64,000 nt of DNA from Streptomyces filipinensis (GTDB lineage Bacteria > Actinomycetota > Actinomycetes > Streptomycetales > Streptomycetaceae): the NCBI RefSeq assembly GCF_014649495.1, contig NZ_BMTD01000011.1, positions 247,989 through 311,988 on the forward strand. Reading direction: 5' to 3'. The number at the start of each line of letters is the position of its first letter. Position 1 is the stretch's first letter. Below are positions 16,582 to 25,107 of the stretch, one piece after another. The notes beneath the pieces are model-generated. The model did no database searches. It was not told where the DNA came from and saw only the letters and a list, made by a program, of their open reading frames with translations. The translations under genes and the position numbers were made by a program.

Positions 16582-17253
16582 ATGACGATCCGCGTGATGC
16601 TCGTCGACGACCAGGTGCTGCTGCGCACCGGATTCCGGATGGTGCTCGCCGCCCAGCCGGACATGGAGGTCGTCGCGGAGGCGGGCGACGGCGTCGAGGC
16701 CCTGCAGGTGCTGCGGTCCACGGCCGTCGACGTCGTCCTGATGGACGTGCGCATGCCGAAGCTGGACGGGGTGGAGACCACCCGGCGGATCTGCATGGAG
16801 TCCGACCCGCCCAAGGTGCTGATCCTGACCACCTTCGACCTGGACGAGTACGCCTTCTCCGGGCTGAAGGCGGGTGCCTCCGGATTCATGCTCAAGGACG
16901 TGCCGCCCGGTGATCTGCTGGGGGCGATCCGTGCCGTGCACAGCGGCGACGCGGTCGTGGCGCCGTCCACCACCCGGCGCCTGCTGGACCGCTTCGCGCC
17001 GATGCTGCCCTCCGCCGGCAAGGAGCCGCAGCACAAGGAACTGGAGCGGCTCACCGACCGGGAGCGCGAGGTGATGGTGCTGGTCGCGCAGGGCCTGTCC
17101 AACGGTGAGATCGCGGCCCGGCTGGTGCTGAGCGAGGCGACCGTGAAGACCCATGTGGGCCGCATCCTGACCAAGCTCGGTCTGCGTGACCGGGTCCAGG
17201 TCGTGGTGCTGGCCTACGAGACGGGGCTGGTGCGCGCGGGTGGGCACGGCTGA
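16582..17253 (+). CDS. NarL/LuxR-type response regulator
   Basis: 223 aa: receiver domain with phospho-acceptor Asp55 (LMDVRMPK), conserved Thr and Lys (LTTF, MLKD), then a LuxR-type helix-turn-helix (LTDREREVMVLVAQGLSNGEIAARLVLS; about residues 155-210). Partner of the upstream kinase. The 96-bp gap contains TTGACA at 16504 and two ACCTGT(A/G)AC direct repeats about 23 bp apart, so the regulator may also have its own promoter. Targets unknown. Confidence 0.94.
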   Translation: MTIRVMLVDDQVLLRTGFRMVLAAQPDMEVVAEAGDGVEALQVLRSTAVDVVLMDVRMPKLDGVETTRRICMESDPPKVLILTTFDLDEYAFSGLKAGASGFMLKDVPPGDLLGAIRAVHSGDAVVAPSTTRRLLDRFAPMLPSAGKEPQHKELERLTDREREVMVLVAQGLSNGEIAARLVLSEATVKTHVGRILTKLGLRDRVQVVVLAYETGLVRAGGHG

Positions 17254-17273
17254 GCGTGCCGTACGGCCCCGGG

Positions 17274-17360
17274 GTTCGGTGCAGGACACCGGAGGCGTAC
17301 GGCGCCGGCCTCGGTGCGGGACACGGGGGGTGTACGGGCCCGGCTTCAGCGCAGGACGCC
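17274..17360. repeat. ~34-bp imperfect direct repeats at the gene junction
   Basis: Three diverged copies of a unit starting TTCGGTGCAGGACACC fill the gap between the response regulator and the ArsR-like gene (about 17274-17308, 17309-17343, 17344 on). The third partial copy is the actual 3' end of the minus-strand ArsR-like gene. Confidence 0.6.
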
Positions 17361-18449
17361 CTCGATGAAGTCGCTGCCCAGCCGGGCCACCGCCGCGAGG
17401 TCGAGCTGGTGCTGGACGTACCGCCCCCGGCGGCAGTCGGTGACCAGGCCCGCCTTCTTCAGCACCGTGAGGTGCCGGGATATCTCGGGGGCCGACATGC
17501 CGTGGGCGTCGGCCAGTTCACCGGTGGTGTGCGCGGCCCGGGCGAGATGCCGGCACAGCCGCATCCGCACCGGGTGGGCCAGGGCCTCCAGCCGGCGCGT
17601 GAGCTGCTCGACGGACGGGGCCTGCGGGCGCGTGCCGCTCGCGGGGTAGGTGATCGAGGGCTGCCAGCCGTACCGGTGCAGGACCATCAGGTGCGGCCAG
17701 CCCATGCTCGTCGGGACGAGGACCAGGCCGCCGTCGCCGGTGGCGGTGCGGCCCACCAGGAGCTTGTCGACCGTGATGAGCGCGGCCTCCTGGTCCAGCG
17801 AGATGGCTCCCGAGAGGGACGACAGGGCCTCGGCGAGGCCCTTGCGGCGCAGCAGTTCGCTCTTGTGCCGGGCGTCGGCGGCGAGCTGGGGCTGCAGCCG
17901 GGCCCAGGTGTCGGCGAAGAAGGCCTGGTCGCAGTCGAGCATCAGCTGCCGGAACCACGCCCGGACGGCCGGCGGGTCGTCCAGCAGCCGGTGCGTGAAG
18001 CGCTCCTGCGCGCCACCGCGTGCGGCGGCCAGCTCCAGGGAGCGGCGGCGCAGCTCCGGGTCGGCCAGGGGGCCGGGATCCTGGACGTCGTAGCGCAGCT
18101 GGCAGGTGAACTCCAGGGCGGCGTGCACGAACTGTTCGTCCGTCAGCTTGTCCAGCAGGTCCAGCTCCTCGGCGAGCGTGGCGCCGGGGAGCGTGCGGCC
18201 GCCGGGGATGCCCGCGAACGGGGCGAAGACGTCCGAGAACGTCGTACGCCACAGGAAGTCCGCCTCGCACAGCCGGTCGGCCAGGCAGGGATCCAGACGG
18301 GACGAGACGGCGGTCGCCCAGCCCTGGAGGTCGGGGTGGTGGCCGGGCTCGCTCAGGGCGTGCAGGGCCATCCCCAGTTCCGCCAGCGGGGAGGGCACGA
18401 CGGAGACCCGCTCCGGTGGCAGGCCGGTGATGTCGATGGTCACGCTCAT
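17346..18449 (-). CDS. ArsR/SmtB-type winged-helix regulator with large N-terminal domain (DUF5937-like)
   Basis: 367 aa. The C-terminal ~95 residues are an ArsR-type winged helix (LARAAHTTGELADAHGMSAPEISRHLTVLKKAGLV). The N-terminal ~260 residues are a helical domain of unknown ligand, as in the actinobacterial DUF5937 regulators. ATG 18449 has GGAGG just upstream; an in-frame ATG at 18458 lacks one. A 31-bp inverted repeat lies 36 bp upstream of the start, a likely autoregulatory operator shared with the small divergent gene. No metal-site cysteines are obvious. Confidence 0.82.
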   Translation of the reverse strand: MSVTIDITGLPPERVSVVPSPLAELGMALHALSEPGHHPDLQGWATAVSSRLDPCLADRLCEADFLWRTTFSDVFAPFAGIPGGRTLPGATLAEELDLLDKLTDEQFVHAALEFTCQLRYDVQDPGPLADPELRRRSLELAAARGGAQERFTHRLLDDPPAVRAWFRQLMLDCDQAFFADTWARLQPQLAADARHKSELLRRKGLAEALSSLSGAISLDQEAALITVDKLLVGRTATGDGGLVLVPTSMGWPHLMVLHRYGWQPSITYPASGTRPQAPSVEQLTRRLEALAHPVRMRLCRHLARAAHTTGELADAHGMSAPEISRHLTVLKKAGLVTDCRRGRYVQHQLDLAAVARLGSDFIEGVLR

Positions 18450-18484
18450 GTCCTCCATCGTGCACCCGGCCACTGACAGCGCCG

Positions 18485-18515
18485 CCGTGGATTGACGGCA
18501 GCCGTCAATCCACGG
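18485..18515. promoter_or_regulatory. 31-bp perfect inverted repeat (candidate operator)
   Basis: 15-bp arms (18485-18499 and 18501-18515) around a single A at 18500, core TTGACGGC/GCCGTCAA. It lies between the ArsR-like gene and the small divergent gene, where an autoregulatory operator is expected. Confidence 0.65.
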
Positions 18516-18634
18516 GACAACCGCCCCCGGCCGGGGGCAGTGTGGAAGCACCGGGGCGGCCGCGGAGCCCGAACGGTCATCGAGCGGTCGGTGACCAGTC
18601 CATGTCCCGAGATCTTCCGAGAAGGCGATCCGCC

Positions 18635-18841
18635 ATGAGCATCACCCAGCAGTACCTCCTCGACAGCCATCGCGCCCGCGTGCTCGGCGAGCCGGAGCCG
18701 CCCGCGCCAGGCCGGCACGACGTCGGCGTGCTGCGTGAACTGCGGGACCGCCGGCGCTTCGACGCGGTCATCGCCGGGCGCCCGGCGCGAGGGCGCGTGC
18801 GGTACGCCCTGCGCCGGTGGCTGCGCCCACGCGCCCTCTGA
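18635..18841 (+). CDS. Small basic protein of unknown function
   Basis: 68 aa, Arg-rich C terminus (RGRVRYALRRWLRPRAL), no membrane segment or signal peptide. ATG 18635 has GAAGG 9 nt upstream. It lies across the large palindrome from the ArsR-like regulator and is the natural candidate for control by it. The amphipathic basic tail could bind nucleic acid or membrane; this is inference only. Confidence 0.55.
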   Translation: MSITQQYLLDSHRARVLGEPEPPAPGRHDVGVLRELRDRRRFDAVIAGRPARGRVRYALRRWLRPRAL

Positions 18842-18858
18842 TCAGCGCGTTCTGATCC

Positions 18859-18960
18859 ACGCGCCGCCCCACGCGCCGCCCCCACGCGCCGCCCCCACGC
18901 GCCGCCCCCACGCGCCGCCCCCACGCGCCGCCCCCACGCGCCGCCCCCACGCGTTGCCCC
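18859..18960. repeat. 13-bp tandem repeat, 8 units
   Basis: Six perfect 13-bp units (ACGCGCCGCCCCC, 18871-18948) flanked by a 12-bp unit on each side, the last diverged. It occupies much of the 260-bp gap between the small gene and the convergent aldolase gene. There are no spacers, so it is not a CRISPR array. The rest of the gap (to 19101) is GC-rich with no feature I can name. Confidence 0.9.
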
Positions 18961-19101
18961 GCGCGCCGCCCGCGCACTCCGGCACTCCGGCCCTTCGCGC
19001 TCCCGGGGCTCCGGGGTTGCGCGCGCCGGCTCTCCCGCATCAACGCGTCCAGCGCCCGCGCGTCCCGTGACCGCGGGCGCCGGCATGCCCCGTCGCCGCG
19101 G

Positions 19102-20283
19102 TCAGCCCGCGGGCAGGCGGGTCACGAAGTCGGCCACGGCCGCCCGTACGTCGTCCGTGGTCCACTCCAGGCCCGCCGCGCCGACGGTGACCTCCGTGAA
19201 CGCCAGGTCCGGTCCGCCCCGGTCCCAGGAGCCGGTGAACAGCACCACCGAGGTCTCCTCCGCCTGCCGCACCGCGGCCTCGGCCAACACGTCGGGGTGG
19301 TACGGCAGCCAGACCCGGAACTCGTGCGTGTGCGGCTCCTGGGGGGCGACGCGTGCCCAGGGCAGCCCGGCGGCGGAGAAGCCCTCGCGCAGCGCGCCGG
19401 CCACCACGCGCGCGTGCCGCACGTACCCGGGCAGCCGGGGCAGCTCCGTCTCCAGTCCCGCGAGCGCCGACAGCACGGTCGGGAACTGCTGGAAGACCAT
19501 CCCGCCGTACCGGTGGCGCCAGGTCCGCGCCTCCTCGACGAGTGTCTCGGGGCCGGCCAGCGCGGCGCCGCCGAAGCCGCCGAGGGACTTGTAGAAGGAC
19601 ACGTAGACGGTGTCGGCGAGGCCCGCGATCTCCTCCAGGGGGCGGCCGAAGTGGACGGTGGTCTCCCACAGGCGCGCGCCGTCGAAGTGCACCACCGCGT
19701 CGCGCTCCCGCGCCGCCTCGACGACCTCGGTCAGCTCTTCCCACGTGGGCAGCACGAAACCGGCGTCGCGGAGCGGCAGTTCCAGCATCAGCGCACCGAA
19801 GGGCTCGGGGAAGTCGCGTATCTCGGCGGCCGTGGGCAGCCGGGGTTCGCTGGTCACCCGTACCGGGCGCAGGCCGCTGACCTGGCTGAACGCATCGCGT
19901 TCATGGACCTCGGGGTGGGCGAGGGTGTGCAGGGCCACGGTGGGGTCGCCGGTGCGGGCCGCCCAGCAGCGCAGCGCCACCTGCTGGGCCATCGTGCCGG
20001 TCGGGAAGAAGGCGGCGGCCTCCGTGCCGAGCAGGCCGGCGACCCGCTCCTCCAGGGCGGTCACGATCCGGTCGCCGTAGATGTCCGACCGCTCGTCCAG
20101 GTCGTGGACCTGCGGGGCCGTCCGCATCAGCCAGTCCAGCCGTTCCCGGATCGTCTCCTGGAAGGCGGGCCGCCACAGCGCGCGCCGCGCCGTCCTGAGG
20201 GCGGCCGACCGCCGCTCGTACACCGACTTCCGCCGGTCCTGCCCAGCCGTGTCGGTCGTGTCCTGTTCAGCCGTATCGCTCAT
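19102..20283 (-). CDS. PLP-dependent threonine aldolase / beta-eliminating lyase
   Basis: 393 aa fold-type I PLP enzyme resembling low-specificity L-threonine aldolase. PLP lysine in SFYKSLGGFGG, the cofactor-ring Asp in HFDGARLWE, and the phosphate-binding region FFPTGTMAQQ. It would cleave L-threonine or L-allo-threonine to glycine and acetaldehyde; other beta-eliminating activities are possible. ATG 20283 and ATG 20295 are both possible; neither has a convincing ribosome site. Divergent from the pantothenate/NAD operon. Confidence 0.85.
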   Translation of the reverse strand: MSDTAEQDTTDTAGQDRRKSVYERRSAALRTARRALWRPAFQETIRERLDWLMRTAPQVHDLDERSDIYGDRIVTALEERVAGLLGTEAAAFFPTGTMAQQVALRCWAARTGDPTVALHTLAHPEVHERDAFSQVSGLRPVRVTSEPRLPTAAEIRDFPEPFGALMLELPLRDAGFVLPTWEELTEVVEAARERDAVVHFDGARLWETTVHFGRPLEEIAGLADTVYVSFYKSLGGFGGAALAGPETLVEEARTWRHRYGGMVFQQFPTVLSALAGLETELPRLPGYVRHARVVAGALREGFSAAGLPWARVAPQEPHTHEFRVWLPYHPDVLAEAAVRQAEETSVVLFTGSWDRGGPDLAFTEVTVGAAGLEWTTDDVRAAVADFVTRLPAG

Positions 20284-20369
20284 GCCCGGGATCATGCCGT
20301 GCCCGCTCGCGCGCGGCAGCGGAGTTCCGTACGGCAGACCGGCGTGACGGCGTGGTGTAACCCACAGCC

Positions 20370-20378
20370 TGTGGACAA
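20370..20378 (-). promoter_or_regulatory. Isolated consensus DnaA box
   Basis: TGTGGACAA on +, i.e. TTGTCCACA on the minus strand, a perfect match to the Streptomyces DnaA box. It lies in the intergenic region before the DUF2520-panC operon. No cluster of boxes is present, so this is not an origin. It overlaps a 13-bp palindrome CCACAGCCTGTGG. Confidence 0.5.
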
Positions 20379-20465
20379 CCAGTCGGCTCCGGATCGAGAT
20401 AGCGTTAACATGACGAGAAATCGTCCGGTACCCAGAGCGGACTGGAACGGGAAGGCCTCCGTCGC

Positions 20466-21413
20466 GTGAGTACAGTCCACCAGCCAGACCTCAAGGACCG
20501 CCCCGCGCGGCTCACCGTCGGTGTCGTCGGCGCCGGCCGCGTGGGCCCGGCGCTCGCGGCGTCCCTCCAGCTCGCCGGGCACCGCCCGGTGGCCGTCTCC
20601 GGTGTTTCCGACGCCTCCCGGCGGCGTGCCGAGACCATGCTCCCGGACGTGCCGCTGGTGCCGCCCGCCGAAGTCCTGGAGCGCGCCGACCTGGTGCTGC
20701 TCACCGTTCCCGACGACGTCCTGCCCGGCCTGGTCACCGGCCTCGCCGAGACCGGCGCGGTACGGCCCGGACAGCTGCTCGTGCACACCTCCGGCCGGTA
20801 CGGCGCGGGGGTCCTCGACCCGGCCCTGCGCGCGGGCGCCCTGCCGCTGGCCCTGCACCCGGCGATGACCTTCACCGGCACCCCCGTCGACGTCCAGCGC
20901 CTCGCCGGCTGCTCGTTCGGCGTCACGGCGCCCGAGGAACTGCGGCTGGCGGCAGAGGCCCTCGTCATCGAGATGGGCGGCGAGCCCGAGTGGATCAGCG
21001 AGCAGAACCGCCCGCTGTACCACGCGGCCCTCGCGCTCGGCGCCAACCACCTGGTGACCCTGGTCGCCCAGTCGATGGAGCTGCTGCGCACGGCGGGCGT
21101 CGCGGCGCCCGACCGGATGCTCGGCCCGCTGCTCGGCGCCGCCCTGGACAACGCTCTGCGCTCCGGCGACCTGGCGCTCACCGGGCCCGTCGCGCGCGGG
21201 GACGCCGGCACGGTCGCCGCGCACATCACCGAGCTGCGCAGGCACGCCCCGCAGACCGTCGCGGGCTACGTCGCGATGGCCCGCGCGACCGCCGACCGGG
21301 CGCTCGCGCACGGCCTGCTGAAGCCCGAACTCGCCGAGGACCTGCTCGGCGTGCTGGCCGACGGCACCCGTGGCACGAACGGCACTCACGGCACCGAGGG
21401 GAACGACCGATGA
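20466..21413 (+). CDS. Rossmann-fold DUF2520 protein, candidate ketopantoate reductase substitute
   Basis: 315 aa. N-terminal NAD(P)-binding Rossmann fold (VGVVGAGRVGPALAASL) with LLTVPDDVLP, then a helical DUF2520 dimerisation-like domain (LYHAALALGANHLVTLV, ALDNALRSGDLALTGPVARGD). The layout resembles 6-phosphogluconate-dehydrogenase-like reductases and is distantly like ketopantoate reductase. The panC ATG overlaps its stop (ATGA), and no panE-like gene is visible here, so a role in pantoate formation is plausible but inferred. GTG 20466. Confidence 0.8.
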   Translation: MSTVHQPDLKDRPARLTVGVVGAGRVGPALAASLQLAGHRPVAVSGVSDASRRRAETMLPDVPLVPPAEVLERADLVLLTVPDDVLPGLVTGLAETGAVRPGQLLVHTSGRYGAGVLDPALRAGALPLALHPAMTFTGTPVDVQRLAGCSFGVTAPEELRLAAEALVIEMGGEPEWISEQNRPLYHAALALGANHLVTLVAQSMELLRTAGVAAPDRMLGPLLGAALDNALRSGDLALTGPVARGDAGTVAAHITELRRHAPQTVAGYVAMARATADRALAHGLLKPELAEDLLGVLADGTRGTNGTHGTEGNDR

Positions 21414-22402
21414 CCACCGCCCTGCTGAGCACCGCCGGCGAGCTGCACGCGCGCGTGCGCCGCGGCCGCCGTGCCGTCGTGATGACCATGGGCGCGCTGC
21501 ACGAGGGCCACGCCACCCTGATCCGCACGGCGCGTGAGATCGCCGGCCCGGACGGCGAGGTCGTCGTCACCGTCTTCGTCAACCCGCTGCAGTTCGGCGC
21601 GGGCGAGGACCTGGACCGCTACCCGCGCACCCTGGACGCCGACCTGAAGATCGCCGCTCAGGCCGGCGCGGACGCGGTGTTCGCGCCCTCAGTGGACGAG
21701 GTCTACCCGGGCGGCGACCCCCAGGTCCGGATCACCGCCGGTCCCATGGGGGAACGCCTGGAGGGCGGCTCGCGGCCCGGCCACTTCGACGGCATGCTCA
21801 CCGTCGTCGCCAAGCTGCTGCACCTCACCCGCCCCGACGTTGCCCTGTACGGCCAGAAGGACGCCCAGCAGCTGGCCCTGATCCGGCGCATGGTGCGAGA
21901 CCTGAACTTCGGCGTGGAGATCGTCGGCGTACCGACCGTGCGCGAGGAGGACGGGCTCGCCCTGTCCAGCCGCAACCGCTACCTCTCGCCCGACGAGCGC
22001 CGTACCGCGCTCGCGCTGTCCCGGGCGCTGTTCGCCGGCCGGGACCGGCACGCCGCGCAGGAGGCGCTGCGCGCGCGTGCCCGCGAAGTGCCCTCCACGC
22101 ACGCGCGCGCCGAGGCGCTGAGCGCCCTGGGGGAGTCCCGCGCCGCCGCCGACGCGCACGCGGTCGCCACGGCGTCCCCCGGCGGTCCCGCGGCCGTCCG
22201 CGCGGCCGCACGGCAGGTGCTGGACGAGGCCGCGCGTTTCGCCCCGCCGCTCGAACTGGACTACCTGGCCCTCGTCGACCCGTCCGACTTCACCGAGATC
22301 GGCGACGACTTCACCGGCGAGGCCGTTCTCGCCGTCGCCGCCCGGGTCGGCACGACCCGGCTGATCGACAACCTCCCTCTCACCTTCGGAGCCGCCTCGT
22401 GA
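21410..22402 (+). CDS. panC: Pantothenate synthetase
   Basis: Joins pantoate and beta-alanine with ATP to make pantothenate. 330 aa. Signatures: MTMGALHEGHATLI (the HIGH-like motif), VFVNPLQFG, YGQKDAQQL and ALSSRNRYLS. The stretch around residues 240-265 is an Ala-rich insert relative to short PanC proteins. ATG overlaps the upstream stop by 4 bp, and its own stop overlaps the nadB GTG by 4 bp. Confidence 0.97.
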   Translation: MTTALLSTAGELHARVRRGRRAVVMTMGALHEGHATLIRTAREIAGPDGEVVVTVFVNPLQFGAGEDLDRYPRTLDADLKIAAQAGADAVFAPSVDEVYPGGDPQVRITAGPMGERLEGGSRPGHFDGMLTVVAKLLHLTRPDVALYGQKDAQQLALIRRMVRDLNFGVEIVGVPTVREEDGLALSSRNRYLSPDERRTALALSRALFAGRDRHAAQEALRARAREVPSTHARAEALSALGESRAAADAHAVATASPGGPAAVRAAARQVLDEAARFAPPLELDYLALVDPSDFTEIGDDFTGEAVLAVAARVGTTRLIDNLPLTFGAAS

Positions 22403-24096
22403 CCAGCACAGGCATACGACTGCACGCACCCGCTCCCGGGTGGTCCATCTCCGCGGACGTGATCGTCGTCGGCTCCGGGGTGGCCGGCCTGACCGCGGCC
22501 CTGCGCTGCCAGGCCGCGGGCCTGACGACCGTCGTCGTCACCAAGGCCCGCCTGGACGACGGCTCCACCCGCTGGGCGCAGGGCGGCATCGCCGCCGCGC
22601 TCGGTGAGGGCGACACGCCCGAACAGCACCTCGGGGACACCCTGGTCGCCGGCGCCGGCCTGTGCGACGAGGAGGCCGTACGGATCCTCGTCACCGAGGG
22701 CCCCGACGCCGTGCGGCGGCTGATCTCCACCGGCGCCCACTTCGACACCGACGACGAGGGCGACATCCACCTCGGCCGCGAGGGCGGCCACCACCGGCGC
22801 CGGATCGCGCACGCGGGTGGCGACGCGACCGGCGCGGAGGTCTCCCGGGCGCTCGTGGAGGCGGTACGCGCGCGTGGGCTGCGCACCATCGAGAACGCGC
22901 TCGTGCTGGACCTGCTCACCGACGCCGAGGGCCGTACGGCCGGTGTCACGCTGCACGTGATGGGCGAGGGCCAGCACGACGGCGTGGGCGCCGTGCACGC
23001 CCCCGCGGTGGTGCTCGCGACCGGCGGCATGGGGCAGGTGTTCACCGCGACCACCAACCCGTCGGTGTCGACCGGTGACGGCGTCGCGCTGGCGCTGCGC
23101 GCGGGCGCCGAGGTCAGCGACCTGGAGTTCGTCCAGTTCCACCCGACCGTGCTGTTCCTCGGTCCGGACGCCGAGGGCCAGCAGCCGCTGGTGTCCGAGG
23201 CGGTGCGCGGCGAGGGCGCCCACCTGGTCGACGCCGACGGCGTGCGCTTCATGGTCGGGCAGCACGAGCTGGCCGAGCTGGCGCCGCGGGACATCGTCGC
23301 CAAGGGCATCCTGCGGCGGATGCTGGAGCAGGACGCCGAGCACATGTTCCTCGACGCCCGGCACTTCGGCGCCGAGATGTGGGAACACCGCTTCCCGACC
23401 ATCCTGGCCGCCTGCCGCGCCAACGGCATCGACCCGGTCACGGAGCCCATCCCGATCGCCCCGGCCGCCCACTTCGCCTCCGGAGGCGTCCGCACCGACG
23501 CGCAGGGACGCACGACCGTGCCCGGCCTGTACGCGTGCGGCGAGGTCGCCTGCACCGGCGTACACGGCGCGAACCGGCTCGCCTCCAACTCCCTCCTCGA
23601 AGGCCTCGTCTACGCCGAGCGGATCGCCGCCGACATCGCCGCCGCGCAGGCGGAGAACGGCCTCCACGCGCGCGTGCCCCAGCCCGTCCCGGACCCCGAG
23701 AAGCCGGAGCACCCGCTGCTCGCCCCCGAGGCCCGGTTCGCCATCCAGCGGATCATGACCGAGGGCGCGGGCGTGCTGCGCTCGGAGGACTCCCTCGCGA
23801 AAGCCGCCGGGCAGCTCCAGCAGCTGCACAGCGAGGCCCGGGAAGCGCTGGAGGAGAACGGCAAGACCGCCGAGCCCGGCGTCGACACCTGGGAGGCCAC
23901 CAACCTCCTGTGCGTCGCCCGCGTCCTGGTCGCCGCCGCGCGGCTGCGCGAGGAGACCCGCGGCTGCCACTGGCGCGAGGACGACCCGGAGCGCGACGAC
24001 ACCCGCTGGCGGCGCCACATCGTCGTACGGCTGAACCCCGACCGGTCCCTGGCCGTGCACACCACCGACACCGCAGACTTCCCCCCTACCCGGTAA
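22399..24096 (+). CDS. nadB: L-aspartate oxidase
   Basis: FAD-dependent oxidation of L-aspartate to iminoaspartate, first step of NAD synthesis from aspartate. 565 aa. FAD-binding DVIVVGSGVAGLTAAL near the N terminus, RWAQGGIAAAL, and the GLYACGEVACTGVHGANRLASNSLLEGLV segment typical of the succinate-dehydrogenase flavoprotein fold. GTG overlaps the panC stop. nadA is not in the window. Confidence 0.97.
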   Translation: MTSTGIRLHAPAPGWSISADVIVVGSGVAGLTAALRCQAAGLTTVVVTKARLDDGSTRWAQGGIAAALGEGDTPEQHLGDTLVAGAGLCDEEAVRILVTEGPDAVRRLISTGAHFDTDDEGDIHLGREGGHHRRRIAHAGGDATGAEVSRALVEAVRARGLRTIENALVLDLLTDAEGRTAGVTLHVMGEGQHDGVGAVHAPAVVLATGGMGQVFTATTNPSVSTGDGVALALRAGAEVSDLEFVQFHPTVLFLGPDAEGQQPLVSEAVRGEGAHLVDADGVRFMVGQHELAELAPRDIVAKGILRRMLEQDAEHMFLDARHFGAEMWEHRFPTILAACRANGIDPVTEPIPIAPAAHFASGGVRTDAQGRTTVPGLYACGEVACTGVHGANRLASNSLLEGLVYAERIAADIAAAQAENGLHARVPQPVPDPEKPEHPLLAPEARFAIQRIMTEGAGVLRSEDSLAKAAGQLQQLHSEAREALEENGKTAEPGVDTWEATNLLCVARVLVAAARLREETRGCHWREDDPERDDTRWRRHIVVRLNPDRSLAVHTTDTADFPPTR

Positions 24097-24124
24097 TCCC
24101 AGCGCCCCAGGAGCAGTGACAGAC

Positions 24125-25102
24125 GTGAGCACCGACGACCTTCCCCTCGCCCCCACCGGTGGCTGCGGCGACGGCTGTGCCTGTGGCGCGGACGGCGACG
24201 AGGAGTACCTGGAGAGCGGGCTCGACCCCGCGCTCGCCGAGCTGCTGGCCGCCGCCGGGCTCGATCCCGTAGAGGTCGAGGACATCGCCAACGTGGCGAT
24301 CCAGGAGGACCTGGACGGCGGCGTGGACGTGACGACCGTGTCGACCATTTCCGAGGAGGCGGTGGCCACCGGCGACTTCACCGCGCGCGAGGCGGGCGTC
24401 GTGGCGGGCCTGAGGGTCGCCGAGGCCGTGCTGTCCGTGGTCTGCGCGGACGAGTTCGAGGTCGAGCGGCACGTCGAGGACGGCGACCGGGTCGAGGCCG
24501 GGCAGAAGCTGCTGTCGGTCACCACGCGCACGCGTGACCTGCTGACCGCCGAGCGCAGCGCGCTGAACATCCTGTGCCGCCTGTCCGGCATCGCGACCGC
24601 CACGCGCGCGTGGGCGGACGCGCTGGAGGGCACCAAGACGCGGGTGCGGGACACCCGCAAGACGACCCCCGGACTGCGCTCGCTGGAGAAGTTCGCCGTG
24701 CGCTGCGGCGGCGGCGTCAACCACCGCATGTCGCTGTCCGACGCGGCCCTGGTGAAGGACAACCACGTGGTCGCCGCCGGTGGCGTCGCGCAGGCCTTCA
24801 AGGCCGTACGGGAGCAGTTCCCGGAGGTGCCGATCGAGGTCGAGGTCGACACCCTGCACCAGCTGCGCGAGGTGGTCGACGCGGGCGCCGACCTGATCCT
24901 GCTGGACAACTTCACGCCCGACGAGTGCGCGGAGGCCGTCGGGATCGTCCACGGCCGGGCCCTCCTGGAAGCCTCCGGCCGGCTCACGCTCGACGTCGCG
25001 CGCGTGTACGCCGACACCGGCGTGGACTTCCTGGCCGTCGGCGCGCTCACCCACTCCTCGCCGATCCTGGACATCGGCCTGGATCTGCGCGAGGCGGAGT
25101 AA
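24125..25102 (+). CDS. nadC: Nicotinate-nucleotide pyrophosphorylase (carboxylating)
   Basis: Converts quinolinate and PRPP to nicotinate mononucleotide. About 325 aa. Core motifs RDTRKTTPGLR, CGGGVNHR and KDNHV are present. Two GTG starts compete: 24125, 11 nt after AGGAG, and 24116, only 2 nt after it; I prefer 24125. The N terminus carries an unusual Cys-rich stretch (GGCGDGCACG) before the catalytic domain, which could bind metal. 28 bp after nadB, 5 bp before coaX. Confidence 0.95.
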   Translation: MSTDDLPLAPTGGCGDGCACGADGDEEYLESGLDPALAELLAAAGLDPVEVEDIANVAIQEDLDGGVDVTTVSTISEEAVATGDFTAREAGVVAGLRVAEAVLSVVCADEFEVERHVEDGDRVEAGQKLLSVTTRTRDLLTAERSALNILCRLSGIATATRAWADALEGTKTRVRDTRKTTPGLRSLEKFAVRCGGGVNHRMSLSDAALVKDNHVVAAGGVAQAFKAVREQFPEVPIEVEVDTLHQLREVVDAGADLILLDNFTPDECAEAVGIVHGRALLEASGRLTLDVARVYADTGVDFLAVGALTHSSPILDIGLDLREAE

Positions 25103-25107
25103 CGGCC

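Noticed and set aside
18859..18960. CRISPR array
   Set aside because: The 13-bp units are contiguous with no spacers, and no cas genes are present.
20341..20400. Replication origin
   Set aside because: Only one DnaA box is present, whereas Streptomyces oriC has many clustered boxes between dnaA and dnaN.
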